DNA of 64,000 nucleotides from Cepaea nemoralis (Eukaryota > Mollusca > Gastropoda > Stylommatophora > Helicidae), in NCBI GenBank assembly GCA_014155875.1, contig JACEFZ010005141.1, forward strand, positions 1,176,001 through 1,240,000, given 5' to 3'. Below, in pieces: positions 33,626-43,254 of this stretch; positions within the stretch are counted from its first letter, which is position 1, and every line of letters begins with the position of its first letter. The position numbers and the translations under genes are program-made. The notes beneath the pieces were generated by a model that was not told where the DNA came from, did not search any database, and saw only the letters and a program-made list of their open reading frames with translations.

Positions 33626-34253
33626 AAAAGTGCTCGGTAGCGTTCTGAAGACTCAAATGGAAGATATGCCCACTCGTATAAACCCAGAGGAGTGGCGAAA
33701 GCAGTTATGTGCATGGAATCTTCATCCATAGGGATTTGCCAATATCCCTTTGTGAGATCAATCTTTGAGAAGATTTTTGAAATTGCCATGCCGTCAATTA
33801 ATTCATCGATATTTGGCATTGGCTCTGCGTCGAGAAGGGTTAAAGCATTTACCTTTCTGTAATCAACGCAAAGACGTAGTGAGTTGTCTTTCTTCTTCAC
33901 TATCACTACAGGAGAACAGTAGTTAGAAGTAGACTTTTTGATAATACCGCTCTGATCTAATTCAGAGATTTCCGCTGTTACTTTCTCTAAATAGTGTACA
34001 GGGATAGGGTATGGTTTAACTTTCACAGGAATATCTGAAAGTAATGTGATCTTGTGTTTGATAAGCGATGTCTGCCCGGCTTATCAGAGAAAATGTCACT
34101 ATATTGTTGTATTGCAGATGTCAATTTATATTTATCTTGTGACGACAAGTTTTGATTAACCTGAATAGCTTGCCAACCATTGTTACCATTGATTGTTGGT
34201 GTTGGTATCTGGTGTGTAATTGCATCTTCTTGTTGCTCATTGATCCCCAGCAT
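33616..34253 (-). pseudogene. Gmr1-like element: RT N-terminal half, in two frames
   Basis: 34253-34023 carries the pre-RT linker ending QQYSDIFSDKPGR, and 34026-33616 carries YPIPVHYLEKVTAEISELDQ, LRLCVDYRKVNALT and FSKIDLTKGYWQIPM. These are RT fingers and palm motifs in Ty3/Gypsy style (VDYRxLN, DLxxGYWQ). The two pieces are in different frames, with the shift near 34060. The first piece overlaps the end of the integrase ORF in another frame, with the shift near 34255. Integrase and RT are thus directly adjacent with integrase upstream. Confidence 0.9.
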
Positions 34254-35440
34254 GCCGCTGCTGTTCTGTGCGGTATTTGTTGGACTGTTTGTGTTGTGTT
34301 TGTGTCACGTTCTGTGTATGGCTTTAACATATTTATGTGGAAAATTTTGTTTTTCCCTTTTACACTAATTAAGTAGTCTACATCGCTGACCTTTTTAATG
34401 ACTCTGAATGGACCCTGCCAAGAAGTAACTAGACAATCATGAGGGTCGGATAATAGGAGTAGGACTTCTTTCAAGACTATTGTCTTGGCCTTCCTATTAT
34501 CATATTGCCTGTATTTCTCCCCAGCTCTTTCGAGTGCTGATTTTGCAATCTGACAAGCTGTTATTATCTTGTCTCTCAGTTGAGTAACCATTTCATAGGC
34601 TTCTCTTTTCGGGTGGTCATATGTTTTGTTGGTAAGCATGTCATTGTATATTATCAATGGGCCGCGTGGATTGGCTCCGTACACGAGCTCAAATGGGGAA
34701 AATCCAGTACTTGCCTGTGGTACCTCTTGGTACGCGAATAGTACTGCCGGCAATAAAATGTCCCAATCTTTGGGTCGCTCAGCCGCAACTTTAGCGAGTG
34801 TTCGCTTGAGGACCCCGTTGTAATTTTCATTGACACCATTTGTCATTGGGTGCCAAGGTGAACTAAACATTTGAGGAATACCCAGTACCTTCATCGCTGC
34901 TTGTGTAGCTGCAGATATAAATTGACTGCCTCTATCTGAAAGGATGTATAGAGGAAACTCTATTTTACTAAATATCAGTAGGAAAGAATCTAGAATAGAT
35001 CTCGATGTAATGTATTTGAGTGGAATAGCCTCTGACCAACGAGTACAGAGATCAATCATGGTTAATATAAAGCGATTTCCACGATCCGTAGTTGTGTTCA
35101 GTGGGCCGACAATATCTACTGCAATTTTCTGAAATGGACGTGATGCCAGATCAGTACGCTGTACATGTGCCTTGGGATGCTTCCCTTTCGGCGTTGTCTT
35201 TTGGCACAGTCCGCATGAACGGACGTGTTTGGTAACGTCTTTGGCATAACCAGGCCAATAAAATTGTGCCAAAAGTCTGTTAGTAGTTTTTGCAATTCCC
35301 ATATGACCAGCAAATGGGGAATCATGCGCAAGCTTCAGTGCCTCAATATGATATTTATTAGGAAGCACCGTTTGTAACAAGAGTGTTGTCCCTTTGCTGT
35401 AACGCTGATTAGAATATTGTTGTCTAAAATAAATTGCCAA
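34121..35440 (-). CDS. Gmr1-like element: integrase, long open segment
   Basis: This 439-codon open segment is the best preserved part. It has an HHCC zinc-binding domain (LAHDSPFAGHMG ... CGLCQKT), a catalytic core with VDIVGPL, LSDRGSQF and NGVNENY (D, D, 35 residues, E), then FSPFELVYGANPRG and a C-terminal WQGPFRVIKKVSD ... HINMLKPY module like the GPY/F domain of Gypsy integrases. The true N-terminus lies slightly upstream in the protease frame, with a shift near 35400. All three catalytic acids are present. Its place between protease and RT is Ty1/Copia-like while the sequence is Ty3/Gypsy-like. Confidence 0.93.
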   Translation of the reverse strand: MAIYFRQQYSNQRYSKGTTLLLQTVLPNKYHIEALKLAHDSPFAGHMGIAKTTNRLLAQFYWPGYAKDVTKHVRSCGLCQKTTPKGKHPKAHVQRTDLASRPFQKIAVDIVGPLNTTTDRGNRFILTMIDLCTRWSEAIPLKYITSRSILDSFLLIFSKIEFPLYILSDRGSQFISAATQAAMKVLGIPQMFSSPWHPMTNGVNENYNGVLKRTLAKVAAERPKDWDILLPAVLFAYQEVPQASTGFSPFELVYGANPRGPLIIYNDMLTNKTYDHPKREAYEMVTQLRDKIITACQIAKSALERAGEKYRQYDNRKAKTIVLKEVLLLLSDPHDCLVTSWQGPFRVIKKVSDVDYLISVKGKNKIFHINMLKPYTERDTNTTQTVQQIPHRTAAACWGSMSNKKMQLHTRYQHQQSMVTMVGKLFRLIKTCRHKININ

Positions 35441-35934
35441 TTACCCTGCTTTGACTGTTTGGCAGGTTTATGCATATTCTTAAAACAAATTCTTAACGTA
35501 GGATCTTGTCTCTGTTCTGAGGCTATGTCCGTCGTCAGTGCGATAGTGTTCTTAGTATTGTCACTATCAGTCCTGAGAAGATGAAGAGTGTTTATTATTT
35601 TCTTCTTGTCGACGCACTTGAGCTCTAGAGCATTTGTTGGTTTGTGGCCGACCTCCCAGTCAATGGCTTCTTCGTGAGTGCAATCTTTCACGTTGGGTAT
35701 ATTCCCAATGAGTACACCGGCACAAGGGTTATGTAACACTGCCACATTCACTGTGCCTTCGAAGTAAGGAGACTGTATGGTGACTGAAGCAATTTTGTAT
35801 CTTTCTAATGTGCCGCCAAATGTTCTACAGGCAACAGTTTTTCCTGTGTAATCTTGTGCCCTCACAAGCTTTTGGTCAACCCCAATAATTGAGGCGCCTG
35901 TGTCTCTCACGCACGTGGTTGGTGTATCGTTCAC
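35335..35934 (-). pseudogene. Gmr1-like element: aspartic protease and spacer
   Basis: The active site reads CVRDTGASIIGVD (DTGA) near 35915, followed by a retropepsin-like beta-rich segment (VTIQSPYFEGTVNVAVL, AGVLIGNIP). About 100 residues of spacer then lead to the integrase zinc-binding domain, where the frame is lost. It is in the same frame as the nucleocapsid segment upstream, separated only by a UAG at 35965-35967 and a short linker. Confidence 0.88.
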
Positions 35935-35964
35935 CCATGCTTGGTGGACTTTTAATGTGCCATT

Positions 35965-36483
35965 CTAGATATTGACTGCATTGACCTCTTGAATGGTCAC
36001 ATGACACTCATCATTGGGAGAATCTTTATCTGTCTTACCTAGTCCGTCATCGGTGCATGTCTCTATGATAGCCGCATGTGTGTCCTCTAAGTCTTCTGAG
36101 TCACTACTCGTGTACACGTATGTAGAGTTCGCCTCCTTCCACGTCTTTCTCATCGTACAAAAACGTGAGGTGTGCCCGTATGCCCGACATGCGTAACATT
36201 TGATACTCTTTTTATACGCATCGTACTGACTTCTCTTTTTAAAAGTGACGTTTTTCAGATAAGCTTCGTATCCAGGGTTTCGGTCACACATTTCTAACGA
36301 ACCGTGGGTAAGTTTGCAATGTGGGCACTGTGTAAAACGACCCTTTTTCTGCCCGTCTGAATCTCTGTATGTATTATGATATGGCCCTCTGTTCCTATGC
36401 TGTGAGAATCTGTTACCTCTCCCGTGATTTCTTTGATTCTGAACTCCTGCACTAGCACCTATCACTGAGTTCTGGTTGCGCAC
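35965..36483 (-). pseudogene. Gmr1-like element: nucleocapsid region with CCHC zinc knuckle
   Basis: The segment holds an Arg/Asn/His-rich stretch, a first Cys cluster (CPHCKLTHGSLEMC) and a canonical CCHC knuckle, CYACRAYGHTSRFC (C-x2-C-x4-H-x4-C) at about 36170, then an acidic tail with YVYTSSDSEDLEDTH. It ends at UAG 35965-35967. It is in the -1 frame relative to the gag segment, with only a 22-bp overlap and no slippery heptamer in it. This favours a mutation over programmed slippage. Confidence 0.9.
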
Positions 36484-37456
36484 CTATCAGCAAATATGTC
36501 GCGATGGGCGTTATAAAATGCCTCTCCTTTAGCTTCCATCTCTGGTATGGACTTACATCTGTTCTCTACCAGGAATGTAGACATTGAATCTGGCACTGAT
36601 GATAGCAGTTTGTCTCGCAACATGAGGTCACGCAGTTTATCATAATCATGAGATACGTCTTCTGCCTTCAACCACTTGTCATAAAGTGATGAAGTTTCAG
36701 ATACGTAGTCTAAGAACGCCTGTTTTGCTTTCGGTGTTTGGGTCTTAAACTTTGTTCTCAACCCAGCAGCATCAAGACTGAAATGCGATAATACTCTATC
36801 ACGAATGTATGTGTAGTTGGTCCGTAAGTTCTCTGGAATCAATTCTACTACCTTTAAAGGCTCCAACGCCAAGTGACGGTGAAACAAGATATGCCAGCCC
36901 TGTTCTGGAACCTTGTAGAACTTGACGAGAACTTCAAAATTAGTAATCCAAGCAGATACCGAATCGCCTTGTGTGAAGTTCTTGATTAGACCTTGGTAAC
37001 GTTTAATAGGATCCCCAGCCTTAGCTTGAATTCTCTCACGTTCGATCTCGGCTTCTCGATCCATCTCTAAAGTCTTAACTTTCAAATTGCCTTCAATTTC
37101 CTTGTCTTTTAAGATAGCTTCAGCCGCTAGTTTTTCCTTTTGAAATGCAAGCTCTCTTTCCTTGGTTTCTCTCTCAAATGCAATTCGTTCTTTTTCCAAG
37201 GCTAATTCCTTTTCTTTTAATTCTTTCTGAAATGCAAGCTCCTTTTCCTTGCTTTCTTTCTCTGCTGCTAATCTATCTTGTCTTTCTTCTCTTTCATGTG
37301 CTGCTTGCAGTTCTTTCACTTCTTTCTCTGCCGTAACTTTTCCGCTCTCTCCTCCCTCTGTTGGGCCTGAAACTCCTTCAATTCCTGCTTCGCCCACGCT
37401 CTGAGCCGGTCAAACCAGACTTCTCATATATCCATAAAGTCTTGCATTGTCGACAT
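36462..37456 (-). pseudogene. Gmr1-like element: Gag with coiled coil and SCAN-like capsid
   Basis: The likely start is an ATG at 37456 (MSTMQDFMDI), but a TGA follows within ten codons and a shift near 37330 leads into the long open segment. That segment starts with about 110 residues of very charged helix in which KEKELAFQKE-type units repeat, predicted as a long coiled coil. A capsid-like domain follows (YQGLIKNFTQGDSVSAWITN ... LALEPLKVVELIP). The end, YDKLRDLMLRDKLLSSVPDS and then an EMEAKGEAFYNAHRD helix, has the helical pattern of the SCAN domain, which is proposed to derive from Gmr1-like capsids. The SCAN relationship is by eye. Confidence 0.85.
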
Positions 37457-38645
37457 GTTGACTTAATCTGCTGCTGTAACTTGTATAGCTAAAATATAAA
37501 TATATACACACGCAAAGCACAATCAACAGAATGCAAATGTGTAGGGAAGACAGCAATAAATGTATCAAAATTATCAAACGTTGAACAAAATGTCAACCGA
37601 AAATCAACAATGTTGTAAAGCAGAATCAACGAGCAAACAATAAGCCTGGTGAGAGATAAACAACGTCCTAACTTGTTACAATATGTAAACTCCAGAAATA
37701 GGTAGAAAAATATATATAGTCGGTATAAAGAATAACACGCCACAAGAGAAGTACACACTTACGCGATAGATAAACGACTAGTAACGCAGACATACATATC
37801 TATTCACCTATAAAAGAGGAAACAATAATGACTGATAAATACTAAACGTATACAACTGTAATCACACGACACACGTGCTAACGAAACGCGTCCGCATAAT
37901 CATACTGAAGACAAATCGGCGATGGATACGATATTAAATTTTGTAACGGAAACACCCAACTAGAACTCAATAATTACAACAATCAAACAATATACTGGCC
38001 TTTTGTGAAGTAATACAGTGGTGGTATGGCTGTCTACAATAACTGATGATGTAGGCATCGACTTATGAATGATGCCTGCGGTTTACTGATGTCGTTCTTC
38101 GTTGTAATTTCTATAGCGAAATGTAAAATTCGTGAGATGAGAATGCTGCTGTCCATAGTAAACAGTCCGTTGTAAAATCCAGAAGTTAAAAGTTAAATGT
38201 CCTGGCAACAGTTCCGCGTCCTAATGTTGTGAATAAATCGTAGCGATGACTAATAACAATATGTCCCGGTCGACGTCCCGATGTGCAAAGTCTAAATGTC
38301 CCAGCATTCCAGTGGAGTGAAGCGTAGCTGTCTGAGGTAAAGTCCGTAATGCATCGTGTAAATATGTAGTATAAATCAGTAAATAATGTTCCGATGTGTC
38401 GATGAATGTAAGTGGTGAGAGCTCCTGATATACATATGTCCTGCTAAATGTTCCGTAGAGAAAAATTACGATCCTGACAACATTCAGTATAGTCCCGCAC
38501 CGCTGTCTGATATAACGTCCGATGTGCAATGTATACTTGCACGTAAAATCCGTAAATAAAGTTCAGACGTATTCCTTGCGCCGCTAAAACAGAAATGAAT
38601 GAGCGTCGGCCAGTAGACGCTGATAAATATCAAGACCCCACGACC
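37457..38645 (-). other. Leader of the Gmr1-like element, with candidate primer binding site and degenerate repeats
   Basis: This non-coding 1.2-kb leader lies between the 5' LTR and gag. Five bases inside the LTR edge the minus strand reads TGGGGTCTTGATATTTAT (38640-38623), a candidate primer binding site because it begins TGG; I could not name the tRNA. From about 38090 to 38600 short words such as AAATGTCC, GATGTGCAA and GTAAAATCCGT recur irregularly, suggesting a decayed tandem array. Confidence 0.6.
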
Positions 38646-39687
38646 TGCCATGCGATATCCAGGGGTTCATCATAATTTAAACATTTCAACTCAGAAATAA
38701 ACTACGGCTCAAACGCAATTGGAAGATTCAGAGCCAACAAACTAAATAATGACGGAGTCCACACTGAAGAACGTTGTCAGTTATTACGCCGTTTATTATC
38801 ACAGCGCAGGGTCTGCGTGGTCTTGAGGTATGGTGTCCGCCTCGAGTGCTGGAGGTCCCGGGTTCAGGCCCCGGTGAGGACCAGGATTTATTTAAAGAAT
38901 CCACCGGGACTTCCAGTAATTTCCCCTGGTCTCTGGGTAGTGAGATCGGACGCCCGTGTGTATTGTTGCGCACGTAAAAAATCCCTTGGCAGTTGGAAAT
39001 CGAAAAAGAGTAGCCTAACGGCGCTGCCTGGGCAAAATTTCGAGTTAAAAATCTACCCAAGTATTTCAGGATCCTCGGCGTTGCTACGGAGTTCGTGCAC
39101 TGAGCTGAGTTTCTCCAGACTCAGGTTTGAGTTAGGAGGAGAACGGAGCACTTATGGGTTGCACCCGTGTGCCGTGATGTTGATCCATAAACTAAACTAA
39201 ACTAAACTAAATAATAATAATAAATAATTACATACTGATGCTGATCCTGTTGTGGCCAGGATGGGCAATACCCTTAGTACATATAAAATTGCTCATATGT
39301 TACTGGCCAACTCTGCTCAAATCTTGACTGTCATTGCTCGTCCTTCTTTCCATCTTCTAAGTTCTTCCTGCCGTTTCAGACATAGCGTTTTCTGTATTCG
39401 TCTGTGTGTTTGCTAATGCTTCTATGAATGTTGTCCTCCTTGATCATCTCGTCCATTTCCAGGCATACTTTAATCACTAACGTGATATCCCGCCAATGTT
39501 AAGCCAGCCGACTCACATAAGTTGCCGCCTTTTAGAACGTCCCAAGTTTTCTGTCTTTATTGTTGTTCACATTTTTTCATGACGTTTTTGTGTTCCGACA
39601 TAATATGCCTCGATACATTAGCGCTTCTGTTCTGGGATTCTTTGGTCTCTTATGTTTACGTCATTATGCATCACCTGTTACTTGGCA
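38646..39687 (-). repeat. 5' LTR of the Gmr1-like element, split by SINE S4
   Basis: Matches the 3' LTR from TGCCATGCG to TTACTTGGCA, except for an insertion at 38809-39211 and scattered substitutions. The CA end at 39687 abuts the TCATA duplication. Confidence 0.92.
38809..39211 (+). mobile_element. SINE S4, tRNA-derived, inserted in the LTR
   Basis: The head GTCTGCGTGGTCTTGAGGTA has an A box-like element, followed by a B box (GGTTCAGGCCC) and the closing CGGTGAGGACC. The body includes GGCGCTGCCTGGGCAAAATT, and the 3' end is (CTAAA)n at 39187-39210. The other LTR gives the exact empty site. About 403 bp. No clear target duplication beyond one or two bases was found. Confidence 0.85.
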
Positions 39688-39692
39688 TCATA

Positions 39693-40044
39693 TAGGCCAA
39701 CTTTGTGAGGACAATTAATTGGATATCATACCAGAAATTTCTTTTCTAGCCAATAGACAAGTTTTTATAGTGCCAAAATAAGAATATTATTGGTTATTGG
39801 TTAACATAAGCGATGTCACTAGACTTGAAATATTCCCCAAAGACTTTTCTTGAGAAGATTTGAAAGTGTATGGATGCTAACTAGTAAGGTAGGATGTACA
39901 TCCTCACAATCAACAAATATCAATAGTTTCAATTTGTATTGTTTTTGTTCCTTCAGTCTGCACATTGTTGCTCATTGCACTGTGTTTCATCACACAGAAG
40001 TCTTTCCCTGATCACTTACAATATTCAAGATTTGTCCATTTGAA
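39693..40044. other. Intron stretch, no recognised feature
   Basis: Nothing supported. Confidence 0.4.
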
Positions 40045-40330
40045 AATTGCCCAGTACAGGTGCTCTAGTAGCTAACAAATCTGCCCTCTCATTGCCACAT
40101 ACTCCCACATGTCCAGGACATTATATTCACAAAGTTTCTAGGTTTGTCACATTAACAGAAGGCATCTATTCATACTATAGCCATCTATCTTTTACCTTCT
40201 GTACCAGTGACCGGGAGATAGTATTGTAAATGTTGCTTCATTAGTGCCTATGAGCCATCAGAGCACATCAGTTACTGCCTCCAGTTTCATCCTCAAGGTG
40301 GATGTTGTGACTGCATAAGGTCCACTACTC
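40045..40330 (-). mobile_element. NL-I LINE, RNase H fragment
   Basis: The minus strand contains a CPGHVG.CGNERADLLA-like motif near 40090 (written here with one degenerate position) and LRMKLEAVTDV near 40295, in the same relative order as at 43255-44040. Frames are broken. Confidence 0.65.
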
Positions 40331-41244
40331 TTCTAAGTTCTACCCTGCACTGTGGCCGTAAACCCTGACAAAATGGATCAGGGCTACACAGGAAATGTTC
40401 AGGATGGAGGTTTGCAGCCAGAGCTTCAGGGTAAATCTGTACAAGAACAGAGCAGATCTTATGCAGTCACAACATTCAGCATGAGACTGGAGTTGCAGAC
40501 AGTAACTGCTAAACTCTGATGACTCACATAAACTAATAATGCCAAAATCACAAGATGGATGGAAAATATAGCAAATCAAAGCCCCAAACATCATGTAAGA
40601 TGTAGACATTGGTGCAAGTAGGTACATAATATCAAGAGATAAATGAACAGATGTCTGCTACAGTAAACCCCAAAAGCGAGAGACAAAACCAAAAAATCCA
40701 ATGCATCCAATCTTCATTGTGGATGTGGCACATTTTAATGATCCTTGAGTATATAACTTATGTGACCATTTGTGTAGAAATTGATGTGGTGTTGTTTTAG
40801 AGTCACTGTGAATGGTTTTCATCTCATCATCTTGTTGTATTGATAGTACATGGAATGATTTGCATGAACACATAAATCCTGTGAATAAGTAAGTTTGGTA
40901 AACAGTGGATAAAAAAGTCTGAAATTAATTTGCAACGCTACATATTAGCCACATGGCTAGTCCAAATGCCTGAGTAGCTAGTCCAAATACCTGAGTGAAG
41001 TCTGACATCATAGTTGACTCAACAGGTGTTTTGATCTAGCTTCAAGAATTCTAGTGTTGATGGTTGCTTTAGAATGTGGTAAAATGTGTTCCAGAATTCG
41101 TGCACATTTCTTGTATTGAAGACTGTGAACACTGAATAAATGTATAGATGATCAACAATGTTATTCATTGAATTTGGAATGCAAGAATTATTGTCAGAAC
41201 TGCAACAGGACATATATGCAATAGTGGCACCCTGTAACCTAAAT
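40331..41244. other. Intron stretch, no recognised feature
   Basis: Nothing supported. Confidence 0.4.
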
Positions 41245-41470
41245 AAGACTTGTACAATACTGACCATATCACTCATTGTGCCATTCAGTCACCTATAGGA
41301 GACACATACACTATTGACCATATCAAATCAAATGAGCCATTTGGTCACCTCAGAAAGCTGGTATAGTACTGAACATATCATTACTCTTGTGCCATATCAT
41401 ATGCATATGCAGGAGACAGTTACTATACTGGTCATATCACCTACCACATGCTATTCATTAACTGATAATA
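41245..41470. repeat. Degenerate tandem repeat, about 58-bp period, about four units
   Basis: ACTGACCATATCA-type words recur at about 41258, 41313, 41372 and 41434, each followed by a GTGCCAT.. and GGAGACA-like segment. Confidence 0.7.
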
Positions 41471-41708
41471 TGGCCCTAACATCGCATTTCCAATGATCAT
41501 GTAAAAAGGCTGAGATTACTTCATTTATCATGTTTACTTAAGACAAATTTTTTAATAGAACCATTCGCTTTTATTTCATATAAGTGATATGCCCTCTATT
41601 TCAGTGGCAAGTTTAGTCATATTTTATTTGAACTGATTGAAGTTGATGTCAGCAAACTAGATAGTGCTTCAGATGGAAGTCAGTTTTCCCATTGATTGTT
41701 TATTTCAG

Positions 41709-41812
41709 ACTGTGTGAGTTGATTCCATACTCTGAATTGAGAAAGGCCAGCATTAATTTGTTACTTTCAATGCTGTGCTTGCCTCTGCACTTCAAAGATT
41801 TGGAAATCAAAG
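41709..41812 (+). CDS. RALGAPA: RALGAPA ortholog, internal exon
   Basis: This 104-bp exon (1-in, 1-out) lies between GTTTATTTCAG and AAAG|GTAATT. It encodes LCELIPYSELRKASINLLLS and MLCLPLHFKDLEIK, aligning with the vertebrate [20 protein letters not shown] segment. It follows a 20-kb intron that contains the Gmr1-like element. The split codon with the preceding exon (AA + A) gives Lys. Confidence 0.94.
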
Positions 41813-42065
41813 GTAATTTAAGATCTTTTTCCCATGAAAAATTGGATTTTTAAAGAGCATTCATTTCAGCTCTTTAGTTCTGTTTGTAATAGAATTGAGT
41901 AAATACTAAAATCTTGTGTTCACATTTTCACAAATGATTGTAATTAATGTTCTTACAAGACATGTATTTTTAAAATGTGCTTGTTCCATATAGACATTCA
42001 TATTGTTTCACTGTAACTTTCTCTTTTATAGTTTAGGAAATCCTTTTAAAGCTTGTTAATTGAGA

Positions 42066-42262
42066 GAAGTTGAGTCAAGAACCGACATCACTGCACTCAG
42101 GACATTCCCATAGTGCTCAGTCCCCTCGTTCAACAGCCAGCAAAGAGTTATACTACTAATCGTTCCACCGCTATATGATTAAATGTTCTCCTGGTCTTCC
42201 CTCTCAGTTTTGAGATTCTTCCAGAACCCCTGCTGATCCCCCGCAATCTCATTCTTTCCACA
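42066..42262 (-). mobile_element. NL-I LINE, extreme C-terminus
   Basis: Minus strand ERMRLRGISRGSGRISKLRG and TRRTFNHIAVER, then ALWECPECSDV. Same protein end as 23280-23490. Confidence 0.8.
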
Positions 42263-42737
42263 TATGGGTTTAATTGAGAGAAAATATTAGGAAACTTCTC
42301 TGAGAGGGGATATCTAAAATGTGACACAGAGATCAAGAAAATAATCACCATATCCAAAGACTTACTAGATTAAGCACATCATGAAAAACAGAAATATAAC
42401 CAACAGAAAAATCCACTGACTAACAAGTTGAATGTGGCCTGTTCTTTTCTATCAGCACATTTAAACTCTCTGATTTTGGATTTGCTTTTTTAGTACATCT
42501 TATCCATATAAGTGATGAACAAAAGTGGTGATAAAACAAATCTCTGTCTGATGCCTGATATCACTTGGAACCAGTTTGTCATGCTGACATTTGTTCTTCC
42601 TGCACATTCACTGTGTTGATACATAGCTATGAGGTGATTCAACAACTGCCAGTTACACTGTATTCTTCGAGTATTTTCAGTCGCATATTTACTCGGTCAA
42701 AGGCTTTTTCTTGACCTATGCAAGCCACACCTAGTTT

Positions 42738-43073
42738 GTTGTATTACGAAACTTTCATGCCCAGTCTGTCACTGTTGTCTTTGACACACGTTTGTTACCG
42801 TACGCTGCCTGAATTCTTCGATGAATGTCCACTGGTCGAGATCCTTCAAATGAAAGAAACTGAATCACCGCTCTTTGAGCTTCTTTGGATAGATTTTGGA
42901 TCAACCCGGCCATTTTCTCAACGGTCAGAAACAGAACCTATGCATCATGGGATGATAAGCACGTGCTCTTTTATTCATTGGTCAGTACTTATAACATGAC
43001 TATGACATGATCATGTTCAACGTAAGCAGTTACGCGCGGTGCGGCACGAACGGATTTCAAATGAACGCCCCTT
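42738..43073 (-). mobile_element. Mariner fragment, N-terminal third of transposase
   Basis: Collinear with 14737-15072 of the full-length mariner, including the right terminal repeat (GGATTTCAAATGAACG) and the helix-turn-helix region. The rest of the element and the other terminus are missing. Confidence 0.88.
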
Positions 43074-43254
43074 ACACATGGTTCATTAAATTTTACATAG
43101 AAAGGATTGACATGAATCGTCACTGCATTTGTTGTTTGTGGATTTAGGTCTTTAAAATATGTCTCCCATCTTGCTTTTATTTCAGTAGTATTCAGTATTT
43201 GTTTCCCACACTCGTCATTTATTGTTGTGGAGGGAGTGAAGCACTAATCTCTGA

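Larger units (their letters stand above)
30427..39687 (-). mobile_element. Gmr1-like Ty3/Gypsy LTR retrotransposon, complete provirus structure, decayed
   Basis: Two direct repeats (30427-31064 and 38646-39687) begin TGCCATGCG and end TTACTTGGCA. TCATA lies at 30422-30426 and 39688-39692 as a 5-bp target duplication. On the minus strand the interior holds leader, gag, CCHC nucleocapsid, protease (DTGA), integrase (HHCC, D-D35-E), RT (YIDD) and RNase H, then a polypurine tract beside the 3' LTR. The RT and integrase are Ty3/Gypsy in character, but integrase precedes RT, the arrangement described for the Gmr1 group. Several frame breaks and stops show it is not autonomous now. The LTRs differ at roughly 3-4 percent of compared positions by eye, plus a SINE in one. 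It lies antisense to RALGAPA. No envelope-like ORF was seen. Confidence 0.93.

Noticed and set aside
34152..34376. + strand ORFs with Cys/Val/Leu-rich, membrane-like sequence
   Set aside because: They are antisense to the integrase-RT junction of the provirus.
36462..36483. Programmed -1 frameshift between gag and nucleocapsid
   Set aside because: The 22-bp overlap lacks an X XXY YYZ heptamer, and the copy has many other breaks.
38809..38885. Possible functional tRNA gene
   Set aside because: It is the head of SINE S4 with a 300-bp body and (CTAAA)n tail, absent from the partner LTR.
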